Assembly: GCA_028691515.1 (NCBI GenBank)
Contig: JAQUZE010000006.1
Location: 52,757-86,140 of the forward strand
DNA: 33,384 nucleotides
Direction of reading: 5' to 3'
DNA from: Bacilli bacterium
GTDB lineage: Bacteria; Bacillota_I; Bacilli_A; ML615J-28; CAG-698
Made by a program: the position numbers and the translations under genes. This document shows positions 1-8,261 of this stretch, piece after piece. The notes beneath the pieces are model-generated. The model searched no databases, was not told the origin of the DNA, and worked only from the letters and a program-made list of their open reading frames with translations. Within the stretch, counting starts at the first letter, position 1; every line of letters begins with the position of its first letter.

Positions 1-1
1 A

Positions 2-1174
2 TTAATTTTACAAAGAACATTAATAGATAATATAAATGAACTTATTGAGAGTAATGAAGTTATTACTAATGAAATATATAATAATATTTATAATGCAATA
101 ATAAATATTGAAGATTTTGAAAATTTAGTTAAAACTGCTATTGATATTGTTGCGCCATCTGTATTAGGAATTACTAGTTATATTAATGTTAACGATAAAT
201 TAACTCCATATAGTACTGGTAGTGGTGTTGTTTATAAGGTTTTAGCGATTAATAGTGATGGCGAAGCAATGGAAGATTATATGCAAGCAATTTTAGATAA
301 TACTGTAGATCATTTTGAATATTATTTAATGACAAACAGACATGTTGTTAGTGATAATGAGGAAGATATTGTAAGTGTTGAAGTATATGATGGTGATTTA
401 GGTGTTTATTATGAGGCAGAAGTTTTAGGTTTTGATGATAAAGTTGATGTTGCTGTAGTTAAATTTTTAACAGAGAAGTTTATGAAGCCGGTTGAGTTTA
501 TGAGTGAACAAGTTGAGCGTGGTGATTTTGCAATAGCTATCGGAAATCCAAATGGATATGATTATTATGGTAGTGCAACATTTGGAATTGTTTCTCATGG
601 AAAAAGATATTTATCAGATGATACTGATGGAGATTTAATAAATGATTGGGATGCAGAATATATTCAACATGATGTAGCAATCAATCCAGGCAATAGTGGT
701 GGAGCATTAATAAATTTAGAAGGTAAATTAATAGGTATTAATACTTTAAAGTTAGTTAGTGATGATATTGATAATATGGGATTTGCAATTCCTCTTTCAA
801 CAATTCAAAAATTGTTGCCATTATTGGAAAAAGGAATAACTCCTCAAAGATATAAATTAGGTATTAGTATTTATATGATAAAAGAAATAATTGATTCTAA
901 GTTTAATGAAAGTTTTACTGATTCTTCTGGGAATCCTATAACATCATTACCTGAGGGAATTAATAGTGGAGTTTATATTACTGAAGTAGGAGTAGATTCT
1001 ATTTCTAATGGCATTTTATTTGCAGATGACATTATTGTTTCTTTTAATGGAGAAAAAATAATGTATTCATATGAATTTAGAGCAATACTTGGAGAGATGA
1101 CAAAAGGTGATAGTGCTGAATTTTTAGTATATAGAGGTAATGAATTTATTGAAGTAATTATTACTTTTGAATAA
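2..1174 (+). CDS. HtrA/DegP-type serine protease with PDZ domain (5' partial)
   Basis: Trypsin-like serine protease of the HtrA family, expected to act outside the membrane on misfolded or exported proteins. The reading frame is open from base 2, so the start codon and any signal or anchor lie upstream of the window; the first in-frame ATG at 269 falls inside the protease domain and is not the start. The catalytic triad is visible: His in TNRHVV (codon 341-343), Asp in KVDVAVV (446-448) and Ser in NPGNSGGAL (695-697). A substrate-pocket strand, TGSGVVYK, precedes the His. The last ~80 residues form a PDZ-like domain (VYITEVGVDS, then DDIIVSFNGEKI), which normally senses exposed C-termini. An acidic insertion (DDTDGDLINDWDAEY) sits before the Ser loop. 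Family assignment is secure; the substrate is unknown. Confidence 0.9.
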   Translation, partial: LILQRTLIDNINELIESNEVITNEIYNNIYNAIINIEDFENLVKTAIDIVAPSVLGITSYINVNDKLTPYSTGSGVVYKVLAINSDGEAMEDYMQAILDNTVDHFEYYLMTNRHVVSDNEEDIVSVEVYDGDLGVYYEAEVLGFDDKVDVAVVKFLTEKFMKPVEFMSEQVERGDFAIAIGNPNGYDYYGSATFGIVSHGKRYLSDDTDGDLINDWDAEYIQHDVAINPGNSGGALINLEGKLIGINTLKLVSDDIDNMGFAIPLSTIQKLLPLLEKGITPQRYKLGISIYMIKEIIDSKFNESFTDSSGNPITSLPEGINSGVYITEVGVDSISNGILFADDIIVSFNGEKIMYSYEFRAILGEMTKGDSAEFLVYRGNEFIEVIITFE

Positions 1175-1181
1175 TTTTGAT

Positions 1182-1234
1182 AAAAATGAAATATTTAGGC
1201 GATTTAATACGGGGTGTCTATTTATTTCATTTTT
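1182..1234 (+). other. Long two-part hairpin downstream of the protease gene
   Basis: A 12-bp inverted repeat (AAAAATGAAATA at 1182-1193 with TATTTCATTTTT at 1223-1234) encloses a 2x2 T/T internal loop and a second 5-bp stem (TAGGC 1196-1200 with GTCTA 1216-1220, one G-U pair). The apical loop is 15 nt and relatively G-rich (GATTTAATACGGGGT). The right arm ends in five T, so it could serve as a terminator for the protease gene. It is much longer and has a larger loop than the other terminators here. A structured 5' UTR element for the following pirin gene or a palindromic repeat unit are alternatives. Confidence 0.5.
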
Positions 1235-1256
1235 AATAATATTAAGGAGAAGATAA

Positions 1257-2096
1257 ATGGAAAGAAAAATAATAAAGCAAGTTCAAGGATTTAAAACTCA
1301 AGATGGAGCTGGAGTTAATTTAGTTAGAGTTTTAGGAAATCAAACTGTAGAAGAATTTGATCCTTTTTTAATGCTAGATTCATTTGATAGCATTAATCCA
1401 AGTGATTATACAGCAGGATTTCCAATGCATCCTCATAGAGGAATTGAAACAATTAGTTATTTATATCGTGGGTATATGACTCATAGGGATAGTTTAGGAA
1501 ATGAAGATATGATTAGTGATGGGGAAGTACAATGGATGACTGCGGGTTCTGGAATTTTACATGAAGAAAGATTGCCTGCAGCAGAAAGATTGTTGGGAGT
1601 GCAACTTTGGTTGAATCTTCCAAGAAAAGATAAAATGGTAGTACCAGCTTATTGTAGTATCAAAAATAATGAAATTAAAGAAATTGAGCTTGAAAATGGT
1701 AAGCTTAGATTACTTGCTGGAAAGTATGAAAATAATATTGGATATTTAAGTAAATATCTTCCAATTGATTATTATGATATACATCTTTTTAAAAATTGTT
1801 CTTTTAAATTAAAAACTAATAAAGATTCATCAGTTATGCTTTTTACACTTATTGGAGATGCGAATATTGCAGGGAAGTTTGTTAGAGAAAAAACAGCAAT
1901 TAAACTTTCTAAAGGTGAATATGTGGAAATTAAAGCATTGGATAATGATATTCAAGTGTTGTTTATTAGTTCTAAAGAATTAAATGAACCAATTGCATGG
2001 GGAGGTCCAATAGTTATGAACACTAGAGAAGAATTGAAAAAAGCATTTGATGATTTAAATAATGGTACTTTTATTCAAACTAAAATTAGTTATTAA
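1257..2096 (+). CDS. Pirin family protein
   Basis: Bicupin protein of the pirin family (279 aa, close to the usual length). The N-terminal cupin carries the metal-binding pattern: HPHRGIET around residues 58-65, a second His in the TAGSGILHEE segment (around 103), and the acidic residue after it. Some pirins act as quercetin dioxygenases or redox-sensing co-regulators; the substrate here cannot be told. ATG at 1257 follows a good Shine-Dalgarno sequence (AAGGAGA, 1244-1250). It lies 18 bases upstream of a flavin reductase gene, so the two are probably co-transcribed as a redox-related pair. No convincing promoter is visible between the protease and this gene. Confidence 0.88.
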   Translation: MERKIIKQVQGFKTQDGAGVNLVRVLGNQTVEEFDPFLMLDSFDSINPSDYTAGFPMHPHRGIETISYLYRGYMTHRDSLGNEDMISDGEVQWMTAGSGILHEERLPAAERLLGVQLWLNLPRKDKMVVPAYCSIKNNEIKEIELENGKLRLLAGKYENNIGYLSKYLPIDYYDIHLFKNCSFKLKTNKDSSVMLFTLIGDANIAGKFVREKTAIKLSKGEYVEIKALDNDIQVLFISSKELNEPIAWGGPIVMNTREELKKAFDDLNNGTFIQTKISY

Positions 2097-2114
2097 ATAG
2101 AGAAAGAGAAATAT

Positions 2115-2681
2115 ATGAAAAAAATTAAAATATTAGGAATCGTAGGGTCTTTTAGAAAAGAGTCATTTAATAAGCAATTAGCGCTTGAAGTAAAAAAACT
2201 TCTTGAAGATAGTGTTGAATTTACATTGCTAGATTTTCAAGATGTTCCTTTTTTTAATCAAGATTTAGAAGCAAATGCTCCTGATGCTGTAAAAAGAGTT
2301 AGAAGCGAAGTAAAAAACGCAGATGCTTTATGGATTTTCACTCCTGAGTATAATCAATTTTTTCCGGGAGTTTTAAATAATTTAATAGATTGGTTATCTA
2401 GACCAGCTAGTAAAAGTGAAAAGCAAGTTTTATCAGGAAAAATCGTTACTATTAGTGGGATGTCTCCTGGAATGTGTGGGACAATGTTAGCGCAACATCA
2501 TTTAATTTCTTTGCTTAATTATTTAAATATGAAAGTAATGAGTAATCCTAAGGTTGCTATTCCTAGTGCAATGAATATGATTAAGGATGGAAAGGTTGAT
2601 TTTAAGATGAGTAGTGGATTTATATTAAATCAAATAAATTCATTTATTGATTTTATTGAAAAAAACAATAAAAATATTTAA
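2115..2681 (+). CDS. NAD(P)H-dependent FMN reductase (flavodoxin fold)
   Basis: Flavodoxin-fold NAD(P)H:FMN oxidoreductase of the FMN_red family (188 aa), related to chromate/quinone/azo reductases such as ChrR/YieF. The FMN phosphate-binding loop is visible near the N-terminus (GIVGSFRKESFN, residues 8-19). The typical TPEYNQFFPGVLNNLIDWLSRP segment (around 77-98) provides flavin contacts and the dimer interface. A later GMSPGMCGTMLAQ segment matches the second flavin-binding loop. A purine-rich AGAGAAAGAGAA lies just before the ATG at 2115. It probably reduces quinones or xenobiotics in the cytoplasm; its physiological acceptor is unknown. It follows the pirin gene directly and is closed by a terminator at 2718. 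Confidence 0.87.
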   Translation: MKKIKILGIVGSFRKESFNKQLALEVKKLLEDSVEFTLLDFQDVPFFNQDLEANAPDAVKRVRSEVKNADALWIFTPEYNQFFPGVLNNLIDWLSRPASKSEKQVLSGKIVTISGMSPGMCGTMLAQHHLISLLNYLNMKVMSNPKVAIPSAMNMIKDGKVDFKMSSGFILNQINSFIDFIEKNNKNI

Positions 2682-2717
2682 ATTTTTATTTTATAAGGAA
2701 TATTTAAATCTGTTATT

Positions 2718-2746
2718 AAGCTCTTTTTTAAAGGGCTTCTTTTTTA
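2718..2746 (+). terminator. Intrinsic terminator after the pirin/FMN reductase pair
   Basis: A 9-bp stem (AAGCTCTTT with AAAGGGCTT, one G-U pair), a TTT loop (2718-2738) and a T-rich tract to 2745. Confidence 0.85.
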
Positions 2747-2778
2747 TTTCATTAAATAGTAGATATATCTTTTTTTAC

Positions 2779-2807
2779 TTTCAAAACATAGTAAAATATG
2801 CTATAAT
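2779..2807 (+). promoter_or_regulatory. Sigma-A promoter with extended -10 for ychF-cinA
   Basis: A -10 box TATAAT (2802-2807) is preceded by TG one base upstream (TGcTATAAT). A weak -35 TTTCAA (2779-2784) lies at 17-bp spacing. Confidence 0.75.
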
Positions 2808-2839
2808 ATTATATATTTAAAGGAAAGATAGGTGATAAT

Positions 2840-3937
2840 ATGGCATTAACTGCTGGTATTGTGGGTTTACCTAATGTAGGGAAATCAACATTATTTAATG
2901 CAATAACAAAAGCTAAGGCTTTAAGTGCTAATTATCCTTTTGCCACTATAGAACCCAATGTAGGTTATGTAGATGTAAATGATGTTAGATTAAAAAACAT
3001 TGTTGATATTGTCAATCCAAGAAGTGTAGTATATACATCTTTTTCTTTTACAGATATTGCTGGTCTTGTAAAGGGTGCAAGTAAGGGAGAAGGGTTAGGA
3101 AATCAATTTTTAAGTCATATTAGAAATGTTGATGCTATATGTCAAGTAGTGCGTTGTTTTGATGATGATGATGTGATTCATGTATCTAACAAAATTGATC
3201 CTATCGATGATATTGAAACTGTTAATTTAGAATTAATATTTGCTGATTTAGAAGTGATTACAAAAAGGCTTCCTAAAATTGAAAAGAAAGCATTATTAAA
3301 GGTTGATTATGAATCTGTATTAGAATATAATGCTTTAATAAAAATCAAAGAAACTTTAGAAGCAGGATTTCCAGCAAGAAGTGCTAAATTAGCTGAAGCA
3401 GAAATTGAAGCAATTAAAAGTTATAGTTTTCTAACAATTAAACCGACTATATATATTATGAATGTATCTCTAGATATGATAAACAAAGATAATGAATATA
3501 CTAATAAGGTTAGAGAATATGCATCTAGTAATGAATCAAAGGCTATTGCTATTTGTGCGAAGATTGAAGAAGAATTAGCTGATTTAGATGGTGATGATAA
3601 AAAAATGTTTTTAGAAGATTTAGGTATTGATGAAAGTGGTTTAGATAAATTAGTGAGAGAAACATATGATTTATTAGGTCTTTCAACATTTTTTACTGCT
3701 GGTGAAAAAGAATGTCGTGCTTGGACATTTAAAAAAGGAATGAAAGCTCCTGAATGTGCAGGTGTAATACATACAGATTTTCAAAAAGGTTTTATAAGAG
3801 CTGAAGTAGTGAGCTATGATGATTTTATGAAATTTGGAGGTTTACTTAAGGCAAGAGAAGCTGGTAAAATGAGATCTGAAGGGAAAGAATATGTCTTTAA
3901 AGACGGAGATATTGTTCTTTTTAGGTTTAATATATGA
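2840..3937 (+). CDS. ychF: Redox/ribosome-associated P-loop NTPase YchF
   Basis: YchF/OLA1-type Obg-family NTPase of 365 aa, the family's normal length. The Walker A motif is GLPNVGKST (residues 9-17), the G3 motif is in TDIAGLVKG (71-79), and there is a helical insertion followed by a C-terminal TGS domain (about 280-363). YchF proteins associate with ribosomes and stress responses and usually prefer ATP to GTP because G4 is NxxE; here the position reads NVSL (208-211), so the Glu is missing. The start follows AGGTGA (2830-2835). The last codons overlap cinA by four bases (ATGA), implying translational coupling. Confidence 0.96.
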   Translation: MALTAGIVGLPNVGKSTLFNAITKAKALSANYPFATIEPNVGYVDVNDVRLKNIVDIVNPRSVVYTSFSFTDIAGLVKGASKGEGLGNQFLSHIRNVDAICQVVRCFDDDDVIHVSNKIDPIDDIETVNLELIFADLEVITKRLPKIEKKALLKVDYESVLEYNALIKIKETLEAGFPARSAKLAEAEIEAIKSYSFLTIKPTIYIMNVSLDMINKDNEYTNKVREYASSNESKAIAICAKIEEELADLDGDDKKMFLEDLGIDESGLDKLVRETYDLLGLSTFFTAGEKECRAWTFKKGMKAPECAGVIHTDFQKGFIRAEVVSYDDFMKFGGLLKAREAGKMRSEGKEYVFKDGDIVLFRFNI

Positions 3938-5157
3938 AAAACGCAAGGATTATAAGTGTTGGAGATGAAGTATTATCTGGACAGATTGTCAATACAAATA
4001 GTAGTTATTTAGCTTATCAATTAACTAAATTGGGGTTTTTAATCTCTAAACATGTTGCCATAGGTGATAGTCATTTACGAATTGAAGAAGAAATTGATAG
4101 TTTTCTTAATTCAAAAGATTTAGTAGTTATAATTACTGGGGGGCTTGGCCCAACACATGATGATTTTACAAAAGAAGCTGTAGCTGAAAAGTTGAATTTA
4201 GACCTTGAATTAAGAGAAGAAGCACTTAGTTTATTAGATGTATACTTTGATGGAGAAAAAGCTGAATCTGATAATAAACAAGCATATTTTCCTAAGGGTT
4301 CAATTTTGATTCCTAATAAAATTGGAACAGCTGATGGGCTAATTATTGAATATAACAATAAAATACTAATTTTATTGGTTGGCCCTCCTCATGAGAATAT
4401 TCCTATGATGGAAGATTATGTGATTCCTTATTTAAAGAAAAATGTTAATAATAATTTTTTAAATAAAGAATATTTAATAATGGGAAAATCTGAAAGTCAT
4501 TTTGAAGATTTATTAAAACCTTTGTATAACCAATTAAAAAATGTAACTATAAATCCTTATGGAAGTATTGGTAGAATTAGGTATCAAATAAATGGATTTA
4601 ATGATGATATTATAGAATTTAATAAGGTTTGCTTAGAATTTGAAAAGCTAATGAAAAGATTTATAATTAGTGATAATTATGATACTATAGAAAACAAAGT
4701 AGTTTCTTTATTAAAAGAAAAAGGATATAAAATTAGTTTTGGGGAAAGTTGTACTGGTGGAATGCTATCTAGTATGATTGTTAGCGTAAGTGGAGCAAGT
4801 AGTGTATTAAATGAAAGCTTTGTTACATATTCAAATGATGCTAAAATTAAGCATTTACAAGTAAATAAAGAAACAATTGATAAATATGGAGTTGTAAGTT
4901 TTGAAGTTTGTGAAGAAATGGTTAAGGGATTAAGAGCAGTAACAAACGCAAATGTTTGCATCAGTGTTAGTGGATTAGCAGGACCAACGGGAAAAACAAA
5001 AAATTTAAATGTTGGCGATGTTTGTTATTCAATTTATTTAAATGAACGTATTATTTCTGAGAAAAAAAATTTTAAGGGAAGTCGTGATTTAATAAGGACC
5101 AAAGCTTGTTTTTGGATTTTATATAGAGTATTTGGATTACTTACATTTGGTGAGTAA
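3934..5157 (+). CDS. cinA: CinA: nicotinamide-nucleotide amidase with MoaB/MogA-like N-domain
   Basis: Full-length CinA (407 aa). The N-terminal COG1058 domain (about 1-170) begins ARIISVGDEVLSGQIVNTNS and carries the GGLGPTHDD loop typical of the MoaB/MogA fold, linked to pyrophosphatase activity. The C-terminal CinA domain (about 250-405) contains GESCTGG, the YSNDAK segment and SGLAGPTG, the hallmark of nicotinamide mononucleotide deamidase, which recycles NMN into NAD synthesis. The GAGxGGG-like part of the SGxAGP loop is less glycine-rich than in well-known homologues. It overlaps ychF by four bases and so probably depends on its promoter. In many Firmicutes cinA sits beside recA or pgsA; neither is next to it here. 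Confidence 0.95.
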   Translation: MKNARIISVGDEVLSGQIVNTNSSYLAYQLTKLGFLISKHVAIGDSHLRIEEEIDSFLNSKDLVVIITGGLGPTHDDFTKEAVAEKLNLDLELREEALSLLDVYFDGEKAESDNKQAYFPKGSILIPNKIGTADGLIIEYNNKILILLVGPPHENIPMMEDYVIPYLKKNVNNNFLNKEYLIMGKSESHFEDLLKPLYNQLKNVTINPYGSIGRIRYQINGFNDDIIEFNKVCLEFEKLMKRFIISDNYDTIENKVVSLLKEKGYKISFGESCTGGMLSSMIVSVSGASSVLNESFVTYSNDAKIKHLQVNKETIDKYGVVSFEVCEEMVKGLRAVTNANVCISVSGLAGPTGKTKNLNVGDVCYSIYLNERIISEKKNFKGSRDLIRTKACFWILYRVFGLLTFGE

Positions 5158-5215
5158 ATTATTGTTTTAAGTTTGTTGTAATTAGAATTAGAGATGATGG
5201 CCTGGAGGTAAAGGA

Positions 5216-7459
5216 ATGGTTGAGAATAAATATATTACTGAAGAATTAAAAAAACAGATTAAAGACGAACAGAAAGTGTCAATAGACAATATTAATGCAG
5301 TCTTAAAGTTAATTGAAGAAGGTGGAACAGTTCCTTTTATTGCAAGATATAGAAAAGAAGTAACTGGTGGGTTAGATGAAGATCAAATTAGAGCAATTTA
5401 TCAAGCTTGGGATTATGGTCTAAAGCTTGCTCAGCGTAAGGAAGATGTTCTTAGGTTAATTGATGAAAAAGGTAAATTAACTAAAGAGATTGAACAAGAA
5501 GTTTTAGCAAGTACCAAATTATCTGAAATTGAAGATATTTATCGTCCTTATAAAGAAAAGAGAAAAACAAGAGCAACAGAAGCTAAGAAAAAAGGGTTAG
5601 AACCTTTAGCAGAATGGTTACTTAGTTTTCCTATGGAAGGCGACCTTATAGAAGAAGCAAGTAAATATATAACTGTAGAACCTACTGAAGAACAAGTGAA
5701 AAATGATTTAGTTGTAAAAGATGCAAATGAGGCTTTACAAGGAGCAAGAGATATAATTGCTGAAATGATTTCTGATGATGCTAAGTTTAGAAAATGGATT
5801 AGAAGAGTTTTTGAAACAAGAAGTAATATAACATCTACTGTTATTGATCCTTCTTTGGATCCAAAAGGTGTTTATGAAATGTATTATAACTATACTGAAC
5901 CAGTATATTCTTTAAAAGAACATCGAGTTTTAGCCCTTAATAGAGGTGAATCTGAAAAAATATTAAAAGTTAATATTGATGAAGATGTTGATAGAATTTT
6001 AACATTTTTAAAAAGAAGAATAATTAATGATAACACTAAGTCAATTGCAGTAGAACAAATTGAAGAAGCAATAAATGATGGATATAATCGCTTAATTAAA
6101 AATTCTATTGAAAGGGAAGTTAGAGCACAATTAAAAGAAAAAGCTGAAGATAAAGCTATTTCTGTTTTTGCAGCTAATTTGAAGAGTTATCTTCTTACTC
6201 CACCAATGAAGGGGAAAATGGTTTTAGGAGTCGATCCAGCTTATCGTACTGGTTGTAAGTTAGCTGTTGTTGATACTACTGGAAAAGTGCTAGCTATTGA
6301 CAAGATGTTTCCTAATCAAAGAAAAGTAAATGAAGTAGTATCTGAAGAAGATAAAAAATATATTGAATCAGTTAATACTATTAAGAGATTAATTGAAAAA
6401 TATAATATAGAAATTATTGCAATTGGTAATGGTACTGCTAGTAGAGAAACTGAAAGTTTTATTGTTGAAGTATTAAAAGAAATAGATAAACCTGTACAAT
6501 ATATAATTGTTAATGAAGCAGGTGCATCAATATATTCAGCATCAAAACTAGCTCAAGAAGAATTTCCAGATTATGCTGTTGAGGAAAGATCTGCGGCTTC
6601 TATTGCTAGAAGATTACAAGATCCTCTAAGTGAATTAGTAAAAATTGATCCAAAATCAATTGGTGTTGGACAATATCAGTACGATGTTTCGCAAGCAAAA
6701 TTAAGTGATTCTTTAGATTTTGTTGTTGAAACTGCTGTTAATTCTGTTGGGGTTAATATCAATAGTGCATCTGTTCCTTTGTTAACAAGAGTTGCTGGAT
6801 TAAATTCTAGATCTGCAGCAAATATAGTTTTACATAGAGATAAAAACGGTATGTTTAAAAATCGTGACGAGATTAGTAAAATTAAAGGAATTGGTCCTAA
6901 AACATTAGAACAATGTATTGGTTTCTTAAGAATTCCTGATGGTAATGAAAAATTAGATATGACAAGTATTCATCCTGAGAGTTATTCTTCAGCATTAAAA
7001 ATTTTAGAAAAATTAGGGTTTTCTAAAGACGATATTGGTAGTGATGAATTAATGAATAAAATAAGTGGCTTAAATCGTGAGAAATTTTTTAAAGAGTTTA
7101 GTGAAATTGGCGAATATACTTTTAATGATATTTTAGATTCTTTAGAAGCTCCGCTAAGAGATCCACGAGATAGTTTTGATCAACCAATTTTAAGAAGTGA
7201 TGTTTTAAAAATAGAAGACTTAAAACCAGGAATGGAACTACAAGGAACAGTTAGAAATGTTGTTGATTTTGGCGCATTTATTGATTGTGGTGTTAAAGAA
7301 GATGGATTAGTTCATTTATCAAAAATGAGCAAAACTTTTATTAAACGTCCATTTGATCTTGTTTCTGTTGGTGATATTGTTAAGGTTTGGGTAGTATCAG
7401 TTGATTTAACAAAAAATAGAATAGAACTAACTATGATTTCTCCTCAAGATGAAAAATAG
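5216..7459 (+). CDS. tex: Tex-like S1 RNA-binding protein
   Basis: Tex family protein of 747 aa, near the usual 700-780. The order is standard: an N-terminal helical region with PFIARYRKEVTGGLDEDQ, a YqgF/RNase H-like domain starting at GVDPAYRTGCKLAVVD (about residue 338), helix-hairpin-helix motifs (KIKGIGPKTLEQ, about 560-575), and a C-terminal S1 domain (about 670-740; GTVRNVVDFGAFIDCG, GLVHLSKMS). Tex binds nucleic acids, related to eukaryotic Spt6, and is implicated in transcription and stress tolerance. ATG at 5216 follows GGAGG (5204-5208). It may be read from the ychF promoter, since no terminator is seen after cinA. Confidence 0.96.
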   Translation: MVENKYITEELKKQIKDEQKVSIDNINAVLKLIEEGGTVPFIARYRKEVTGGLDEDQIRAIYQAWDYGLKLAQRKEDVLRLIDEKGKLTKEIEQEVLASTKLSEIEDIYRPYKEKRKTRATEAKKKGLEPLAEWLLSFPMEGDLIEEASKYITVEPTEEQVKNDLVVKDANEALQGARDIIAEMISDDAKFRKWIRRVFETRSNITSTVIDPSLDPKGVYEMYYNYTEPVYSLKEHRVLALNRGESEKILKVNIDEDVDRILTFLKRRIINDNTKSIAVEQIEEAINDGYNRLIKNSIEREVRAQLKEKAEDKAISVFAANLKSYLLTPPMKGKMVLGVDPAYRTGCKLAVVDTTGKVLAIDKMFPNQRKVNEVVSEEDKKYIESVNTIKRLIEKYNIEIIAIGNGTASRETESFIVEVLKEIDKPVQYIIVNEAGASIYSASKLAQEEFPDYAVEERSAASIARRLQDPLSELVKIDPKSIGVGQYQYDVSQAKLSDSLDFVVETAVNSVGVNINSASVPLLTRVAGLNSRSAANIVLHRDKNGMFKNRDEISKIKGIGPKTLEQCIGFLRIPDGNEKLDMTSIHPESYSSALKILEKLGFSKDDIGSDELMNKISGLNREKFFKEFSEIGEYTFNDILDSLEAPLRDPRDSFDQPILRSDVLKIEDLKPGMELQGTVRNVVDFGAFIDCGVKEDGLVHLSKMSKTFIKRPFDLVSVGDIVKVWVVSVDLTKNRIELTMISPQDEK

Positions 7460-7480
7460 ATTGTCTAAAGAGGTGGTAGG

Positions 7481-8254
7481 TTGAAACAATATGATGCTGT
7501 AGAAATAATATCTAAAGCCATTATAAAAGATAATTTGGTCAGTGCTATTTTTCTTCAGGGTTCTCTTGCAAGAGGTCAAGAAGATGAATATTCAAATGTT
7601 AATTATTTTGTTATTGTAAATGATGAAAACCGTAGGGCTCTTATAGATAAAAGAATTACTTATCTCTCTGCTTATGATGATATTATTTATATTAAAGAAA
7701 ATAATATTAATAAAACTCATTTATCTTGTTTGTTTGATAAAGGATTACGATTTGAATTTAATATCGTCTTACATCAAGATTTTTTGAAGTTAGATTCTAT
7801 ATTACCTATTTATGATCCTAATGATATTTTAAGTGATATAGGTAATATGGATTTATCACTTAGTCCTAGTGAGTATGGAGAAGTTTTTAATAACTTTTGT
7901 TATAAATTATTAGAGTTTAAGGCAGCCTATAGTCGAAATGATGTAGCATATTCATTTTTTTTAGTAAATAATTTACATAACGATTTTGCAATTATGTTAA
8001 GATATCAATATGATTTTAAAAATGCTAAATTGGGTTTAAAAGGATTATTGATAAATTTAAAAGATAAAGAAGCTATTGAAAAGTATCTTTTTGTGTTGAA
8101 AAAATTAAGAGGAGGCAACTCTTTAGAAGCTGTACAAATAATGATGGGATTTCTTTCTAATTATTTTGATGTTTTATCGATTGCTGTTTCTTCGAATATT
8201 AATTTTGATTTATATGAATATACAAAAAGAGAAATTTTGAGTTTACATGATTAG
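7481..8254 (+). CDS. Nucleotidyltransferase-fold protein, probably catalytically inactive
   Basis: 257-aa protein whose first 50 residues match the minimal nucleotidyltransferase signature of aminoglycoside/lincosamide adenylyltransferase-like proteins: GSLARG (27-32), then an acidic stretch and a strand. The metal-binding DxD that follows in active enzymes is replaced by Asn-Val-Asn (SNVN, Asn39 and Asn41). The rest is mainly helical, as in such proteins. The start is TTG at 7481, preceded by GAGGTGG (7470-7476); no nearby ATG fits. It sits 21 bases after tex and ends within the ribosome binding site of the lipid kinase gene, so it is part of the same operon. A regulatory or binding role is inferred; antibiotic resistance should not be assumed. 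Confidence 0.65.
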   Translation: MKQYDAVEIISKAIIKDNLVSAIFLQGSLARGQEDEYSNVNYFVIVNDENRRALIDKRITYLSAYDDIIYIKENNINKTHLSCLFDKGLRFEFNIVLHQDFLKLDSILPIYDPNDILSDIGNMDLSLSPSEYGEVFNNFCYKLLEFKAAYSRNDVAYSFFLVNNLHNDFAIMLRYQYDFKNAKLGLKGLLINLKDKEAIEKYLFVLKKLRGGNSLEAVQIMMGFLSNYFDVLSIAVSSNINFDLYEYTKREILSLHD

Positions 8255-8261
8255 GAGTTTT

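Noticed and set aside
269-1174. Protease gene starting at the ATG at 269
   Set aside because: The frame is open to base 2 and protease-domain residues (TGSGVVYK) are encoded upstream of that ATG.
1186-1236. 16-codon micro-ORF within the hairpin
   Set aside because: It has no ribosome binding site and its ends coincide with the inverted repeat; the hairpin explains the sequence better.
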